Positions 47,183-58,226 of a stretch of 64,000 bases of DNA are shown here, piece by piece (position 1 is the first letter of the stretch; each line of letters starts with the position of its first letter). The stretch spans positions 14,461,001 to 14,525,000 of the forward strand of contig WHVY01000002.1 of NCBI GenBank assembly GCA_022266195.1, read 5' to 3'. This DNA comes from Tetranychus cinnabarinus. Taxonomy: Eukaryota; Arthropoda; Arachnida; Trombidiformes; Tetranychidae. The notes beneath the pieces were generated by a model. It ran no database searches and was not told where the DNA came from. It was given only the letters and a program-made list of their open reading frames with translations. A program made the position numbers and the translations under genes.

Positions 47183-48047
47183 GATATTAAAATTCTAATT
47201 AATCAAATATAATCACTGACAAAAGAAATGTAACAATTTGACAACAGACCGGCCTTAAACACTGATTTTAAAGTCTCACTTTCCCAATCATATGTGCATA
47301 TACAAACCTCATAAGGAACACGTCATAATTTGAGGGAAGGTTATATCAGTTCAGTTCAATCAAAAGTAAGTTGTATTTTTTGGAGTCTGTTTGTTTATTT
47401 ACTGAAACCAATTTTGATCAAAGAGTAAACACTTTAATCTTTAATTTTTATTAAATATTGTTAGATAATAAACTTGATTTTCAAAATCATATTGGAACTT
47501 TTTCTTTAAATCAACTATTTTCATTGCTACTTTGAGAACTTTTACTCGGAAAGACCCTGCTGTTTGAAATCTTGAGAATATTTTAAATCTGTCATTAGAA
47601 CTTTGATAAGCTATGATGAACATTGAGAGTAAATTCCAGTTAGTTGAGTTTAACGAACAAATGACAATCATTTGATTTGCATTTACGTTTGTATCTGCAT
47701 CTTGGTCAACTCCTGTTTAGCTTGAGCACGACCAACAGTTTACTGTCAAGTTTTTCCGATATGGGAAAGAAGGAGGAACTATTTTACAAATGGGAAGACG
47801 AACATCAACTGCTCGAAAATTTCAGTTAATTAAATCGAACCAGTTTAAGGATGTTGCATATTTCATATGAATATGGATAGAGATCAAGTGATAGCCACTT
47901 GATTCTATTACTAAATATGTTGAAAGCAATTACACTACAGACAATTAGGTTGAATTGTTTACCATAAGGTTATAAAAAGAATGAAGTTAATTCCTCTCAA
48001 ATTGAATTTTCATCCAGTGAATAAGTTGGTGATATTGTTACAAAGTG
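47183..48047. other. Divergent spacer between delta-COP and orphan secreted gene
   Basis: 865 bp. Contains a 38-bp relic resembling the signal-peptide exon of the next gene (47701-47738). An open frame at 47441-47671 (minus) is unrecognised and not called. Confidence 0.65.
47701..47738 (+). pseudogene. Relic copy of the signal-peptide exon of the orphan secreted gene
   Basis: Bases 47701-47738 match 48074-48111 at about 33 of 38 positions (CTTGGTCAACTCCTGTTT shared exactly), 373 bp upstream in the same orientation. An in-frame TAG is present, and the GT donor that follows the true exon is absent. It looks like what remains of a tandem duplicate. Confidence 0.65.
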
Positions 48048-48687
48048 ATGTTTCTATTAATTTTTACTTGTCTCTTGGTCAACTCCTGTTTGACTTTAGC
48101 ACTTCCAACAGGTAAGTTAAGTTTTACTGATAAGTTTACTGAAAAGTTTAACTTTTGCCTTTCAATTTATGGATTCAATATTTAAAGGAATCATCTCTCA
48201 ACGTGATTTTGAAAATCTTTGCGAAAAGGTTGGTTCATTAATAGCTTCTGGTACTAAAGCAGATGAGGTGACAAAAATAGTCACCGAGCAGTTGATCAAT
48301 AAATATGGTGCTCCGTCTAAACCAGAACCTGGAACTGATGAACCAGATAGAGATTCAATGGTTGCTCATACCCAAGGTTTCTGGAATCATATTGTTCAAC
48401 TAATTGTTAACCTATTTGTTGTCGAGCACATGGTTGTTAATATAGCTTATGCTGAGAATGTAAATATGCTTGTATTGGGTAAAAGATCAACTGAAAATTT
48501 AAATAACCAGCCACATTCATCTCTTAAAAATGGATCAGCAATTTGTGAGCAACTGACTTTCCCTTCCAAATTGGATTTAGGAAACCAAAAAGAGGCAACT
48601 CAAATCCTAGATAAACTGTCATTTGACACTAAAAATTTGATCGATAATTTGTTTTCAAATTTAAATAGACTTGGAAAACAACCATAA
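48048..48687 (+). CDS. Orphan secreted protein, 187 aa
   Basis: Two exons, 48048-48111 and 48188-48687, join in frame to 187 residues. Exon 1 is a clean signal peptide (MFLLIFTCLLVNSCLTLALP) ending ACA G|GTAAGT. The acceptor TTTAAAG at 48181-48187 is not strongly pyrimidine-rich but is the only one that restores the frame; without it, exon 2 would start at an internal ATG at 48169. The mature part is mostly helical by composition (ISQRDFENLCEKVGSLIASG, ADEVTKIVTEQLINKYG), then a Pro/Glu/Asp-rich turn, a hydrophobic stretch (HIVQLIVNLFVVEHMVVNIA), and a helical C-terminus (KNLIDNLFSNLNRLG). Only two cysteines are in the mature chain. I recognise no family. A lineage-specific secreted or salivary protein is an inference from the signal peptide and from the traces of local duplication. 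Confidence 0.75.
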
Positions 48688-49535
48688 AAGATATTTGTCC
48701 ATTAAAAATTTACAATTAGTTATTAACCATATCAATCAGTTCAAGCTTATTACATTTAATTCAAGAATAAATTATTTTTCGATTCCAGTCAATTATCTGT
48801 ATGAAAGTCCTAAATGATTTCTCTGACGTCTTCAGAATTTTTAGCAATCTTTTCTTTTTGTTCGTAATTATTCTAATAATAATTAGCATTCTAATAAAAA
48901 ATAAATTCTAATAAATTCGATTGAATCACTTCGCGTATATTATTAGCATTAAAATATAATTCAGTGATTTGAGATGAAAAAAAATAAAAATGTATTTAGG
49001 TAAGTTACAAGCAATGTTTCTGATGAAAAAATGACTTGAATTTGTCAGGATGAAGTGAAAGCAAATTAATTTTACGTAATTTGATAAATCAAATGATTTT
49101 GATTGTATCATTTATCGTCTCAATTGTGTACAAAAAACAATTATCTGTCGATTAACCGTATAGTTGACCTTTCTTTTGAAAGAAGGCAAAGGAAAGGCAA
49201 GAAAGTGAAAGATCAGCAGAAATCATGCAAGTATGAAAGTTTCTTGAGCCAGGACAATATGAGCTATTGACAGTCAAAAATTATTGATTTTTTTTAAAAA
49301 CGTTAAAATGGTGAAATGAAATCAGGAGTAGTAAAATTTGATGGTTGATAGGAAGCTCAAGAAACCATTGAAGAGACCATGACGGATGACGTTGATGACA
49401 ATGAAGATGGAAAGTCCCGATGTATGCTATGTACAATATAACTTTTGATCACTATAATCCGCGTTATCATCACAGTTTGAAAATACTTTACTTTTTACGA
49501 ATCACGAAGATTGTAAGTATTTTTATGCATTTTGA
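48688..49535. other. Convergent spacer between orphan secreted gene and Atg13
   Basis: 848 bp, AT-rich, with both 3' UTRs expected. No further gene seen. Confidence 0.6.
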
Positions 49536-51513
49536 TTAGAAAGGTTGTGAGCTTGAAGAGGAACTTTTCAACAAATCTTCTTCGTCATCTTCTCCAGCTT
49601 TTACGTTCAATGATTCAAGAAAATCATCAATGCCTTCCATTTCACTTTTAACAGCTGCTATAGTCTCTTTGATTTGGCTTAATGTACCAAGCCTTGAGGT
49701 TGGATTTGCCACGAATGATGGTGTTGGGCCATTAAAAAAGATCGAAATGTCATCATGATCAGGGGCAAAAGGAGACTTATTGTTATCAATAAAAACATAG
49801 GATTCTGCTGATCCAAGTGGAGAACTATCAGCATGTCGATGCTCATGGTAATTGGGGTTTCGTCGATCGGAGGGAATCCCGATTGGCTGGGAAACATTCG
49901 GCGGCTTTGTTCCGTCCTCAGACGATTCACATCTATCTTTTTCTTCAGAGGAAGAAGGTAAATATGATGTATCAGAATTTTGATCTTTAGTCGAGGCATC
50001 GTTATTCTGGGACTTTCTCTTGTTGATATCACCATCAATCAGAGCATTTATATCATCGTCCTCATCGTCACTAATTCCCGGAAAATTTTTAGGCAGTGGT
50101 GGAAATTCTGGAAAATTAGTAACTACTAAAACAAAGGAAAAATATATTTAGAATTAAGGTCATTAGAATAATTTAAGTTAAAGTACGATTTCTATGAATA
50201 ACTGTTAATTCAAATAAAAGATCAAACGGTATTCATTGTGAATCTGCAAGAGCTCTTAATGTCGAATGAACACGGCTTATTATTATAGCCATTTGATAAA
50301 AGATTATGGATTAAACATCATCTATGGTCAATAAATTATATTTTGTGAGGAAGCTACAAGGCATGTAAATTTAAATAGATTTATTGACTATAGATGAAGT
50401 TGACTCCAGATTTTCTTGTTCCTGGTTCTGCATTGTCTACCAGAGTTTAATCAACTGGAGTCTTAACAAATTCACAGTAAGCAAGTCTAACGGAAAAAAT
50501 CATTTACCAGTTGGAGAGTCTGAACCAAAGGCTAATCGAGGTTCTCTTCTAACATTGTTAACAAAACAAGGACTATTCCTATCATCTGGACTTTCTTGTC
50601 TTCTTGCCGCTCCAAAATGATCTTCTTTGAAAAGAGCTGAGTCACCTTCAGCTCTCGGCATAGGTGGCTGTGTACAGTTTTCAAAATTAAGCCGTTGAGA
50701 ATAAGATATATCGATAGTATTGTAATTTGTGCAGATTGATCCAAGATGTATTTCAGGAGTAAATTGGGCATGAACCTCAGGTATGTCCGGGTTTATTGAT
50801 CGCAAGAAATTATTAAAGTCCGGATCACATTGACAAACTCGGTAGAAAATTACAAGTGAATCATCTGTTGAAGTAGCACAGCTTAATTTAAATGAGGGAG
50901 ATCCACGCGTTAAACTCATTAAAGATTTTATCATTAAACCCATTTTTTGATGCACACTTGCAAAAGAATTTGGATTTCTAGAATTCATTAATGGAGATCC
51001 ACCAGGAGAACTTGGACTGGCACTGGATGGGGAAGAAGCACCTGGCGAAGTATTTTCTTGCGCATTATATGGATTATTCTCAAACATCCAATATTCGAGG
51101 CTGCATAGCTTATCACCACCATTTTTTTGTAATGAAATTTCACAAACAATTCTCCACTGCGTATCTATGTTGAAACCTGCTTCCACCTTTTGTGACTCCG
51201 GACATTTTGGATCAACAAAATGAATATCATCAAGAGTCTCCAAGCATTCTTTTGTAACATGTTCATTGTCGTTTAAGGCGATGTTAAACCAGTCGTTTTT
51301 TGTAGGGCTGCATTTTCTTGAAACGGACTCTCCTAGACGACTTTCAATAATTACATTAATACACTTCACAATGAATCCTTTGGTGTATTTCTCTGTTTCC
51401 CGGTGGCTCATCATGGTTGTGTCCTTTGTATTATGCGTGACAAACTCGTGTAAAATTTCGTAATCGTGTGGATGTTGGTGCCAACTCAAGAAACCGTCGA
51501 ACTGTTCATCCAT
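49536..51513 (-). CDS. Atg13: Autophagy-related protein 13 (ULK/Atg1 complex subunit)
   Basis: Regulatory subunit of the ULK1/Atg1 kinase complex that starts autophagy. Exons 51513-50508 and 50125-49536 give 531 residues; the open frame extends to a TTG at 51546 but the first ATG is 51513. The N-terminal HORMA domain is recognisable (residues about 25-260): KCINVIIESRLGESVSRKC, NDWFNIALNDNEHVTKE, WRIVCEISLQKNGGDKL and LEYWMFEN, MGLMIKSLMSLTRGSPSFKL. Long Ser/Pro-rich disordered linkers follow. Near the C-terminus DSYVFIDNN matches the LC3-interacting motif of human ATG13 (DDFVMIDF type), followed by SPFAPDHDDISIFF (compare the conserved FYREFQ-type region) and a C-terminal helix. Intron 1 is 382 bp with nothing in it. 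Confidence 0.92.
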
Positions 51514-52932
51514 TGTAAAAAGAAAAGGTTGGGATAAATATAACAAAGATAATTAAAATATTGGAGCAATGCTCTTGCAGCAGATGGAATATGCAGGAGT
51601 CTATGGATGCATTCACTCTTATACCACCGAGTAACAGTTATGCAAAAAAGCTAATGTTAAAGGTACATAAAGTGAGTAAAAATTCAAAACACAATTGGTC
51701 AATTTATGGTCAAAAAATTTGTTTTCCCCTTTTTGGTAAGATCTCCTTACTTTGCTCACGAGATTAGGGTGCATTATTTCATTTACTTTACTTGGTTGTT
51801 GTAATCAACCCATTCAAGTAACTAGTGAAAAGTACCAAAAATATAAGTTGAAATAACTAGCAGTTATCAATCATTGAATAATGTAACAGTAGATGATAAC
51901 AACAGCTGACTGAAAATTTTCCAATATTTTGAATTTTTATCTTGATGGTAAAGAACAGATTTTATTCAGAATGAAGTAAATCTTAAAAAATTTCTCTATC
52001 TAAAATTAATCGCGAAAAGTGGCTTTGATAACTTAAAAATACTATTAGAAACAGAATGTTCCAATCAATTTTCTGTGATAAAATCTCATGGATAAGGTTG
52101 ATGACAAAAAGTTTTGGACGTAAACAAAAGGCTTAGGCTCAACGTAAAAAAATATCAACATATTTTGTGAGTTCTCAAGCGAATGATTCGCAGATTAAAC
52201 TAGAATCAATGTAAAATTATGCTACCACGATTAAGTGCTCAAAATTAATCTTTAACACGTATGGAGAAAAGGCAAAAGGAAGAGGAACAAACGCAGAGAC
52301 AAAAAACACCAAAGCGATGCAAAATAGACAAAGAAATAATAAACAAGCCGAAAATCCAAATTTACCTGAAGGTAGCAGAGATGCTGTGGTTAGCTCAGAA
52401 ACAAGAATAACAAACCTTCAAGAGCAATCCCTTGCCGTAAATATACAGGTTCTGCAGAAGAAGAAGAAAAAGAAAAAAGATAACAACAACAACAAATAAC
52501 TTGATGTGAGAAAGACAAAATGATAAGCAGACAGAGATGAAGAAAGGAAGAAAGAAAGATGGAGAAAAATGAGAAAAAAATGTAAACAAAATGAGAAAAG
52601 AGAAAAATCATACCGGAATTTGGCAGTTGTGAGACAAAAGAAGATGAAAAATGAGAAGAAGACCAAAAAGATGGACCACTTGAATGAAGAAAGACGAGTA
52701 TCAAAGATAAGAAAACTAATCAAATTTATTAATCACTCCAATTAGCATGAAACAGAATCTGATTACACCATGATACAAAACAAAAACAGTTGTAAACAGT
52801 CATAAAAGATATTTGTAAACAAAAAGCTATATGCCATCTATTGGGTTAGTAGAGAGTTCAGAGAAGAATCCAAGAATCTAGTTTCAAGTTTGGGGTAAAA
52901 TTGAATGAAATTGAGGTAAAAAAGAAGGGTGG
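51514..52932. other. Intergenic region between Atg13 and tRNA-Leu
   Basis: 1.4 kb, with a long purine-rich stretch around 52260-52700 (plus strand) whose open frames on both strands are low-complexity. No gene is supported. The Atg13 promoter should be at the left end. Confidence 0.6.
52918..52923 (-). terminator. Pol III terminator of tRNA-Leu
   Basis: Six T on the minus strand, ten bases past the mature 3' end. Confidence 0.8.
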
Positions 52933-53014
52933 TGGCAGCGGTGGGATTCGAACCCACGCCCCCGAAGAGACTGGTGCCTTAAACCAGCGCCTTAGACCGC
53001 TCGGCCACGCTACC
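52933..53014 (-). tRNA. trnL-AAG: tRNA-Leu (anticodon AAG)
   Basis: 82-nt class II tRNA read on the minus strand. The acceptor stem GGTAGCG pairs with CGCTGCC, with discriminator A. The D arm has TGGCCGAGCGG (A box), the anticodon arm is CTGGT-TTAAGGC-ACCAG with AAG at the anticodon positions, the long variable arm is TCTCTTCGGGGG-like, and the T arm has GGGTTCGAATCCC (B box). A run of six T at 52923-52918 lies about ten bases past the 3' end and fits a Pol III terminator. There is no intron. Confidence 0.97.
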
Positions 53015-53761
53015 TCTTGAAAAATCACGAGGCTAATTAATTTCATAACACTATTGAATCATTTACGCTCTTGAGTCAGTGAACAGATTTGCGATGATAA
53101 CTGCTTTCAAAGTGATTTTCAATTTCAAGTTGACCTTTACTTTCATTTTCGAATTTACTAGATATTAACCGATAATTAAAAGTCAATAACACCAACCTTT
53201 GGGTCTTGCTGCACCGATAAATTTTCTAGCATTCATATTTGTTAAGCATTTGTTATGTATTGGAGGCATTTAACTGTTATTTGCTCTTCTCTTGGTTCAT
53301 TAAGGTTGCCAATTTCGATTTATTTTTTGCTTTTAGATTTGATTATATTATATTTGCGATTTGGTTTGATTTTTTTGGTCTCTGCAATTTTGACTTAGGT
53401 CAATCATTTCAGGTTTGCTGAAATTGAAATGCTTGTTGTTTCTGTTGTCTGATAATTGTGAGAATCAGTGAGTATCATCTTTATTAATTTCATTTTTTGA
53501 GTCATAGTGAAATTGAAGGATAAATTTAGACTCATGTTAATATGCTTGATGCATTTTTAATAACTAGATCTAATATTTCTTGTTCTACTTTTGTTTTCTG
53601 TTTCTGAAGCTTTGAGCTTGGTTTAAGTGAGTTTTGAAAGACGCGCTTCTTGATTTTCTGGTTACTCTGGTTAACGTCAAAGTTTTTGTGGTTGTTTAAT
53701 TTCCACAGTGTTTTGTGTATGTGTGTGTCTGTTTAATCAATGGTCGCACAAATAATTAGAA
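53015..53761. other. Upstream region of tRNA-Leu and kish
   Basis: About 750 bp between divergent tRNA-Leu and kish; contains the kish 5' UTR with an upstream ATG at 53740. The open frame 53239-53421 is Phe-rich and not called. Confidence 0.6.
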
Positions 53762-55160
53762 ATGGTAAGAATTTCTTTTGTTTTTTAATTGATTTTCATT
53801 AGATATTAATTATTTTATTTCTCATTTCCACAGTCTGCTTTATTTAATTTTCAAAGTCTCCTGACAGTCATCTTGCTGTCCATCTGTACCTGTTCCTTTA
53901 TAAGAGCTATGATGCCTACTCTGCTGGATCGTCGGAAAACTGGGTAAATATAGCATAAATATAACTTAATTTAATTGTCATTCTATCAGTCTATAGATTT
54001 ATAATAAGCATAGATTAGTATCGTTAAGCTTATAGCTGGAAATCGAAAAAAATTGCTCGATCATATGTAACGTGTTTTAGATTCCGGTTTCTTCTCTTGA
54101 ATTTCTATGATAGCTATAAATTGCCATTGCTTTCTTATTTGATTTAATATTATTGTATGATGTTTAAATGACTCGATCATGATAGATTAATAGTGAGTAA
54201 AATGTTGACAAAATAGTAAAGAACGCGTCTCAAGATTAATTAATAACATCTTTGTGTGGTGAAGATACTACTTCTGAGTTCGATGATGATGACGATGGTG
54301 ATGGATGTGAGTCTGATGAAGTTGATTGCTGCTGTAATTGGACAAGAACCACACCAGTAAATAGAAGAATTAAAGCCAACCATAGATGAGGATAAAGTCT
54401 TTTATTTATTTAACATAGCTGAGAAGAGGGCTGTTGTCAAAATTTTCAATTGATAACTTATTTGACAGGCTGCATCAAGATGAGTTGAACCAACATAGAG
54501 TAGATTATTTTGAATGTAATGAACAATTGACGGAACGGAAACTTTCAGAGTATCCAAAGGTCGCTTGATTATTTGATTATTTATGATGTTGATGGCTCCT
54601 TTAGATGATCCTTCATTTGAGTGAACCATGCAGATACAGGTAATTAATTTGATAAATTCTGCAAGAATAACTGCTGTTGATGTAATAAATAGTTCTTTCT
54701 GGGTTCTTGAAACTCTCATCAATAAATTAAGGGTACAATTTTGAACTGTCAGAGTTATTAAGGAGCCATATTTGAGTACATCTCGATTTCCCAAAAATGA
54801 ATTCTTTCCATCAGATCGTAATACTTTGACATCATCATCATCATTTTTGATTCCGACATGAATTAATAAATGAGCATCACTTGTACTTTCATTCATTCTT
54901 ATATGATCTAATATTATTGTATGATGTTTAAATGGCTCATGATCTATAATTTTGGGATAAAATGTTGACAAAATAGTAAAGAACGCGTCTCAAGATTAAT
55001 TAATCTGTTTATGATTTTAATATAAATATTTTTTCTCTATGATTTTTTATTAAATAGACTTCTTGGTATTTTTTGGAAAGCTGCACGTATTGGCGAAAGA
55101 TTGAGCCCTTGGGTTTCAGCTTGTTGTTTAATAATGGCTTTTACAATTTTATTCTGGTAA
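53762..55160 (+). CDS. kish: Kish / TMEM167 early secretory pathway protein
   Basis: Small Golgi membrane protein needed for constitutive secretion (Drosophila kish; human TMEM167A, yeast Ksh1). Exons 53762-53764 (start codon only), 53834-53943, 55058-55160 give 71 residues, against 72 in human. The fold is two membrane segments: FNFQSLLTVILLSICTCSFI, then PTLLDRRKTGLLGIFWK and ARIGERLSPWVSACC, LIMAFTILFW. The start codon sits directly against the donor (AAATG|GTAAG), which is why no single open frame shows this gene. Intron 2 is 1.1 kb and holds an antisense transporter pseudogene. The stop is 19 bp from the NAA35 stop. Confidence 0.95.
54139..55004. repeat. ~105-bp direct repeats flanking the transporter fragment
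   Basis: 54139-54243 and 54900-55004 are near-copies in the same orientation. The left one begins TTTGATTTAATATTATTGTA; the shared right end GTAAAGAACGCGTCTCAAGA then TTAATTAAT is identical in both. The middle has several differences. The inserted fragment lies exactly between them. Confidence 0.9.
54244..54971 (-). pseudogene. SLC35A-type nucleotide-sugar transporter fragment, frameshifted
   Basis: Minus-strand similarity to UDP-galactose/UDP-GlcNAc/CMP-sialic acid transporters: KYGSLITLTVQNCTLNLLMR, TSTAVILAEFIKLITCICMV, KRPLDTLKVSVPSIVHYIQN, NLLYVGSTHLDAACQISYQL, KILTTALFSAMLNK. It covers only the N-terminal part (about the first four to five of ten membrane segments) and has no introns. 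A stop follows at 54404-54402, caused by an extra four-base AAAT-type repeat; past it, the next frame continues as RLYPHLWLALILLFTGVVLV, the expected next segment. The family DAATYQ motif reads DAACQ, one codon short. The open frame's N-terminal 25 or so residues come from the flanking repeat, not from a transporter. It sits antisense in kish intron 2 and cannot make a working transporter. Confidence 0.85.
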
Positions 55161-55179
55161 AGCACAATTTCATAATAAT

Positions 55180-58100
55180 TCACAAAATGCGAATAACAGG
55201 AAATTTGTTGTTAATGCTAAAATCAAACTCTGGTAAAGTCTGTAAAGATAAAAGAAGAAAAATATTATTCAGATTTGGATTCTTGTATGATGAAAAGTTT
55301 TTAAATGTTTACGATTAATGGCTTTTGGTAATTTTCAAAAAGTGATATTTTTATCCAGTTATTCTCTGATTCATTTCTAACAATAAAAATTGATTTACCT
55401 TTGTATTTCCTTGCCCGCTTAACAAAAGCTTTATCACAACAAAATTTGTTTTGGCGACCTTAATAAAAGAAGAAATCTGTAACATAAAACGAAGACAAAT
55501 CAATTATAAACCAATTTTAAAGCAAAATCCAGACTAAAATTATTGTGTTAAATTATTGACAAACCTCTTCATTTGGATCTGGTAAACTTTCGAAAGTTTC
55601 TTTCGCTCGATGGAAGCATTTACAGGCAGTTGCATAAAGCTCAGCTATTGTTTCTTTAACATCCCCACACTTATCACGCTCAACTGCTTCTCGATATTGC
55701 GAATATGGAACGGGCGGTGGAGCTGCTATTACGAGAAATGGCATAAACCTGTGTTCATACCTTAATTGTTCTTTAGATGCACTTGACCAAGGTGTTTTCA
55801 ATTTACCCTCCAATCGAAAAGCACTAACGGTTTTATAGTAACCTCCACAAAGCTGCTGAAAGGCGGAATTGAGCGTCCATTCCCGTTCATGAGGTTTCTG
55901 TTTACGTTTTTTAGATTTAACCTTTTTATTCACACTTTTATTTCTAAGTTCTGTAAGGTATTGAAGAAGTAATTTAATGAATTAATTACTTTGATCACTT
56001 TTTAGGTGCTTTTTACGGTAAACAAACCTGAGATAGCATCTTGTTCAGCAATGAATGATTTTGCTCGATATAGAGTCGATGCCATCCAACTATAAAGAAA
56101 TTCATAAAGATACCAAAAAATGTAGGGATATTCGTGAGTTGAGTACAGTTCAAGTTCGAATCCGGACAATAAATATTGAATCATGACACGAAGAATATGA
56201 TAAAGTACCCAAGCGCTGAAATAACCCAGATGACTACTAGGGATATCCATCTTTAAACTCAAAGTGTTCAAGTAACTGTCCAATTTATCAGCTTCTTCTT
56301 GAATTGTTGCTAATTCTTCAAGAACTAAAGCCAATTTATCCCGTTGACGAGCTCTATTGTGTCCATTTATTTGAAGTAAGTATGACATAGGTCGCGTACA
56401 TCTTTCAAAAAAGATATCCACAACCTCCCTGGCCTCTGGATGATTGGTTAGAATGGAGGGTTTCTGATAAAGTGAGGGTGGCTTAATAAAGTTGCGAACA
56501 TCCTCACGTATTAGGTCACTTAGTGGAGCAATACCATTTGGAAGATACAAAACTTGAAGCAATGATCGTGATAGGACACAGGAAGGTGGTGATGAAGATT
56601 TACTGAATTCTGTGAAAAAATCTAAAGCCATTTGAAAAGGTATATGGTCAAATATTTTGCAAACATGGCGTATCCGAGAGACTAAATGTTCCATGTATTC
56701 AATAGCTTCTTTACGTGATTTCATTTTTGTGTAACGTGGAAAGGTTGGCGGTAAGAACCTTTGATTAATTAATGGCTCAAATCCCATTATTGTAGGATAA
56801 TCAGCTCGATATTCTGAGGTTGGTGCTGAACTTGGCTCTGGCTTTATTCCCATTGAAAGAGTCTGTTGCCAAATGGAGATTGTTTCACTACACTGTTGGA
56901 GACATTTATCTGCATCTTCAACCCAATGACCACTAGTACTATTAGCCACATTGACTTTCGAGTTTGATTGATGGTAGGAAGTTGATGTTGAGGAAGAATG
57001 AGAATGAGAATGAGGATGATTAGGATTTGGATGGGGGACGTGATGATTAGTTAAATTACTCTTGGCTGTGGTTTCTTTCTTTAAAATAATAAGTGACTGG
57101 TAAAATAGGCGAGAAAATTTAAGCCGAGCGAAAAGAGCTAGATTCAATTGGTGTTCTTTCTGCTCTGCTAAATCACAAGAGAACTTATTATTATTATCAC
57201 TAGTCTTCATTAATTCTTCTGGACGACTTTTGTTTAGACTATTTAACGTTCTCTGATAGCTTTTAACCTTCTTTTGCATCTCCTCCTCAACATCTCGAAT
57301 CATTCCACAAGCTTTACTATCCGTAATGGTACAGGGCATTGCAAAAGGGTACAAAAAAGCCGGTTGAAAATCTTCTTCCTCGAAGACATTACCACGATAC
57401 ACGAAATCTCTTATAATTTCAACTAACTTTAAAATTATAAGGCTAAAACTGCGTAAACATTTATCCTCAATGGCAAGTGGTTTATGTAAATAGAGATTGG
57501 TGAAAACCGTTTGAGCCAATGAATGACCTTCCAACCAAGTTACCAAACAGCTGAATGTATCATCAATAATTCCAATCTTTTCTTCGCTGGTTAAATTTTT
57601 TATCTTTAATTTTCCTTCTTCCACTGATTGTTCAAAATTGAGAACTTTTCTATCTCTATTGCAAACCATCCCAGCATCCATTTTGGGATCCATCATCTCA
57701 ATTGCTGACATTGCCTCAAAAAGACCGAACATATCATCATGAAGCAATTCTCCAAGTTCAAGTTCTGTAAATAAAAGTAAAAAAAATTAACAAAAGCGAA
57801 GTAAAATAATTTAAAAAATCGCCCCAATCACTCTAGGTATTAAGTTGGAGATAAAATCAAACTGAATAATCATTTACATTAAATAAGGCGATTCCGTGCT
57901 CATTTAGTTAATACCTCTATGCTGTTAAACACGAGAGGGAAAAACCATCATAAGCAGAAAAACATTATAAAACATTTTTTACTCGTTATGTAATATTATC
58001 ATTCATCAAAAATGTTTTCAAACATTTCATGAAGACCTTTTCAACAAGAATAATTCGATGAAATTATAATTTTGGATGAAAACAGGACATCCCTGCAATA

Positions 58101-58226
58101 GCCCTATCAAGATGACTTTTAATGGCTAAGATTTTTAGCAATTATTTGAAACTGACCTTTGGATGCATCAACAAACTCCTGAGTAATATCAAGCCATCCT
58201 GAATTATGATCACTCGATGATTCCAT
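55180..58226 (-). CDS. NAA35: N-alpha-acetyltransferase 35, NatC auxiliary subunit (Mak10)
   Basis: Large scaffold subunit of the ribosome-associated NatC complex (with NAA30 and NAA38), which acetylates protein N-termini of the Met-Leu/Ile/Phe type. Exons 58226-58157, 57764-56028, 55950-55565, 55476-55399, 55239-55180 join in frame to 776 residues (human 725). Signatures: WLDITQEFVDASKGELELGE, FGLFEAMSAIEMMDPKMDAG, VTWLEGHSLAQTVFTNLYLH, RPMSYLLQINGHNRARQRDK, PFLVIAAPPPVPYSQY, IKVAKTNFVVIKLL, and the ending PEFDFSINNKFPVI. The extra length is a His/Ser-rich insert (about 255-275). Intron 1 (392 bp) is empty. Its only nearby minus-strand AATAAA (55153-55148) lies inside kish exon 3, so the two transcripts probably overlap at their ends. 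Confidence 0.95.

Noticed and set aside
52260..52740. Overlapping open frames on both strands in purine-rich DNA between Atg13 and the tRNA
   Set aside because: Lys/Asn-rich on one strand and Phe/Ser-rich on the other, as expected from a low-complexity AG-rich tract.
52858..53046. 62-codon minus-strand open frame covering the tRNA
   Set aside because: It is a read-through of the tRNA-Leu gene.
54902..54971. Apparent N-terminus MSTFYPKIIDHEPFKHH of the transporter frame
   Set aside because: It is encoded by the flanking kish-intron repeat and has no match to transporters; the real similarity begins further in.
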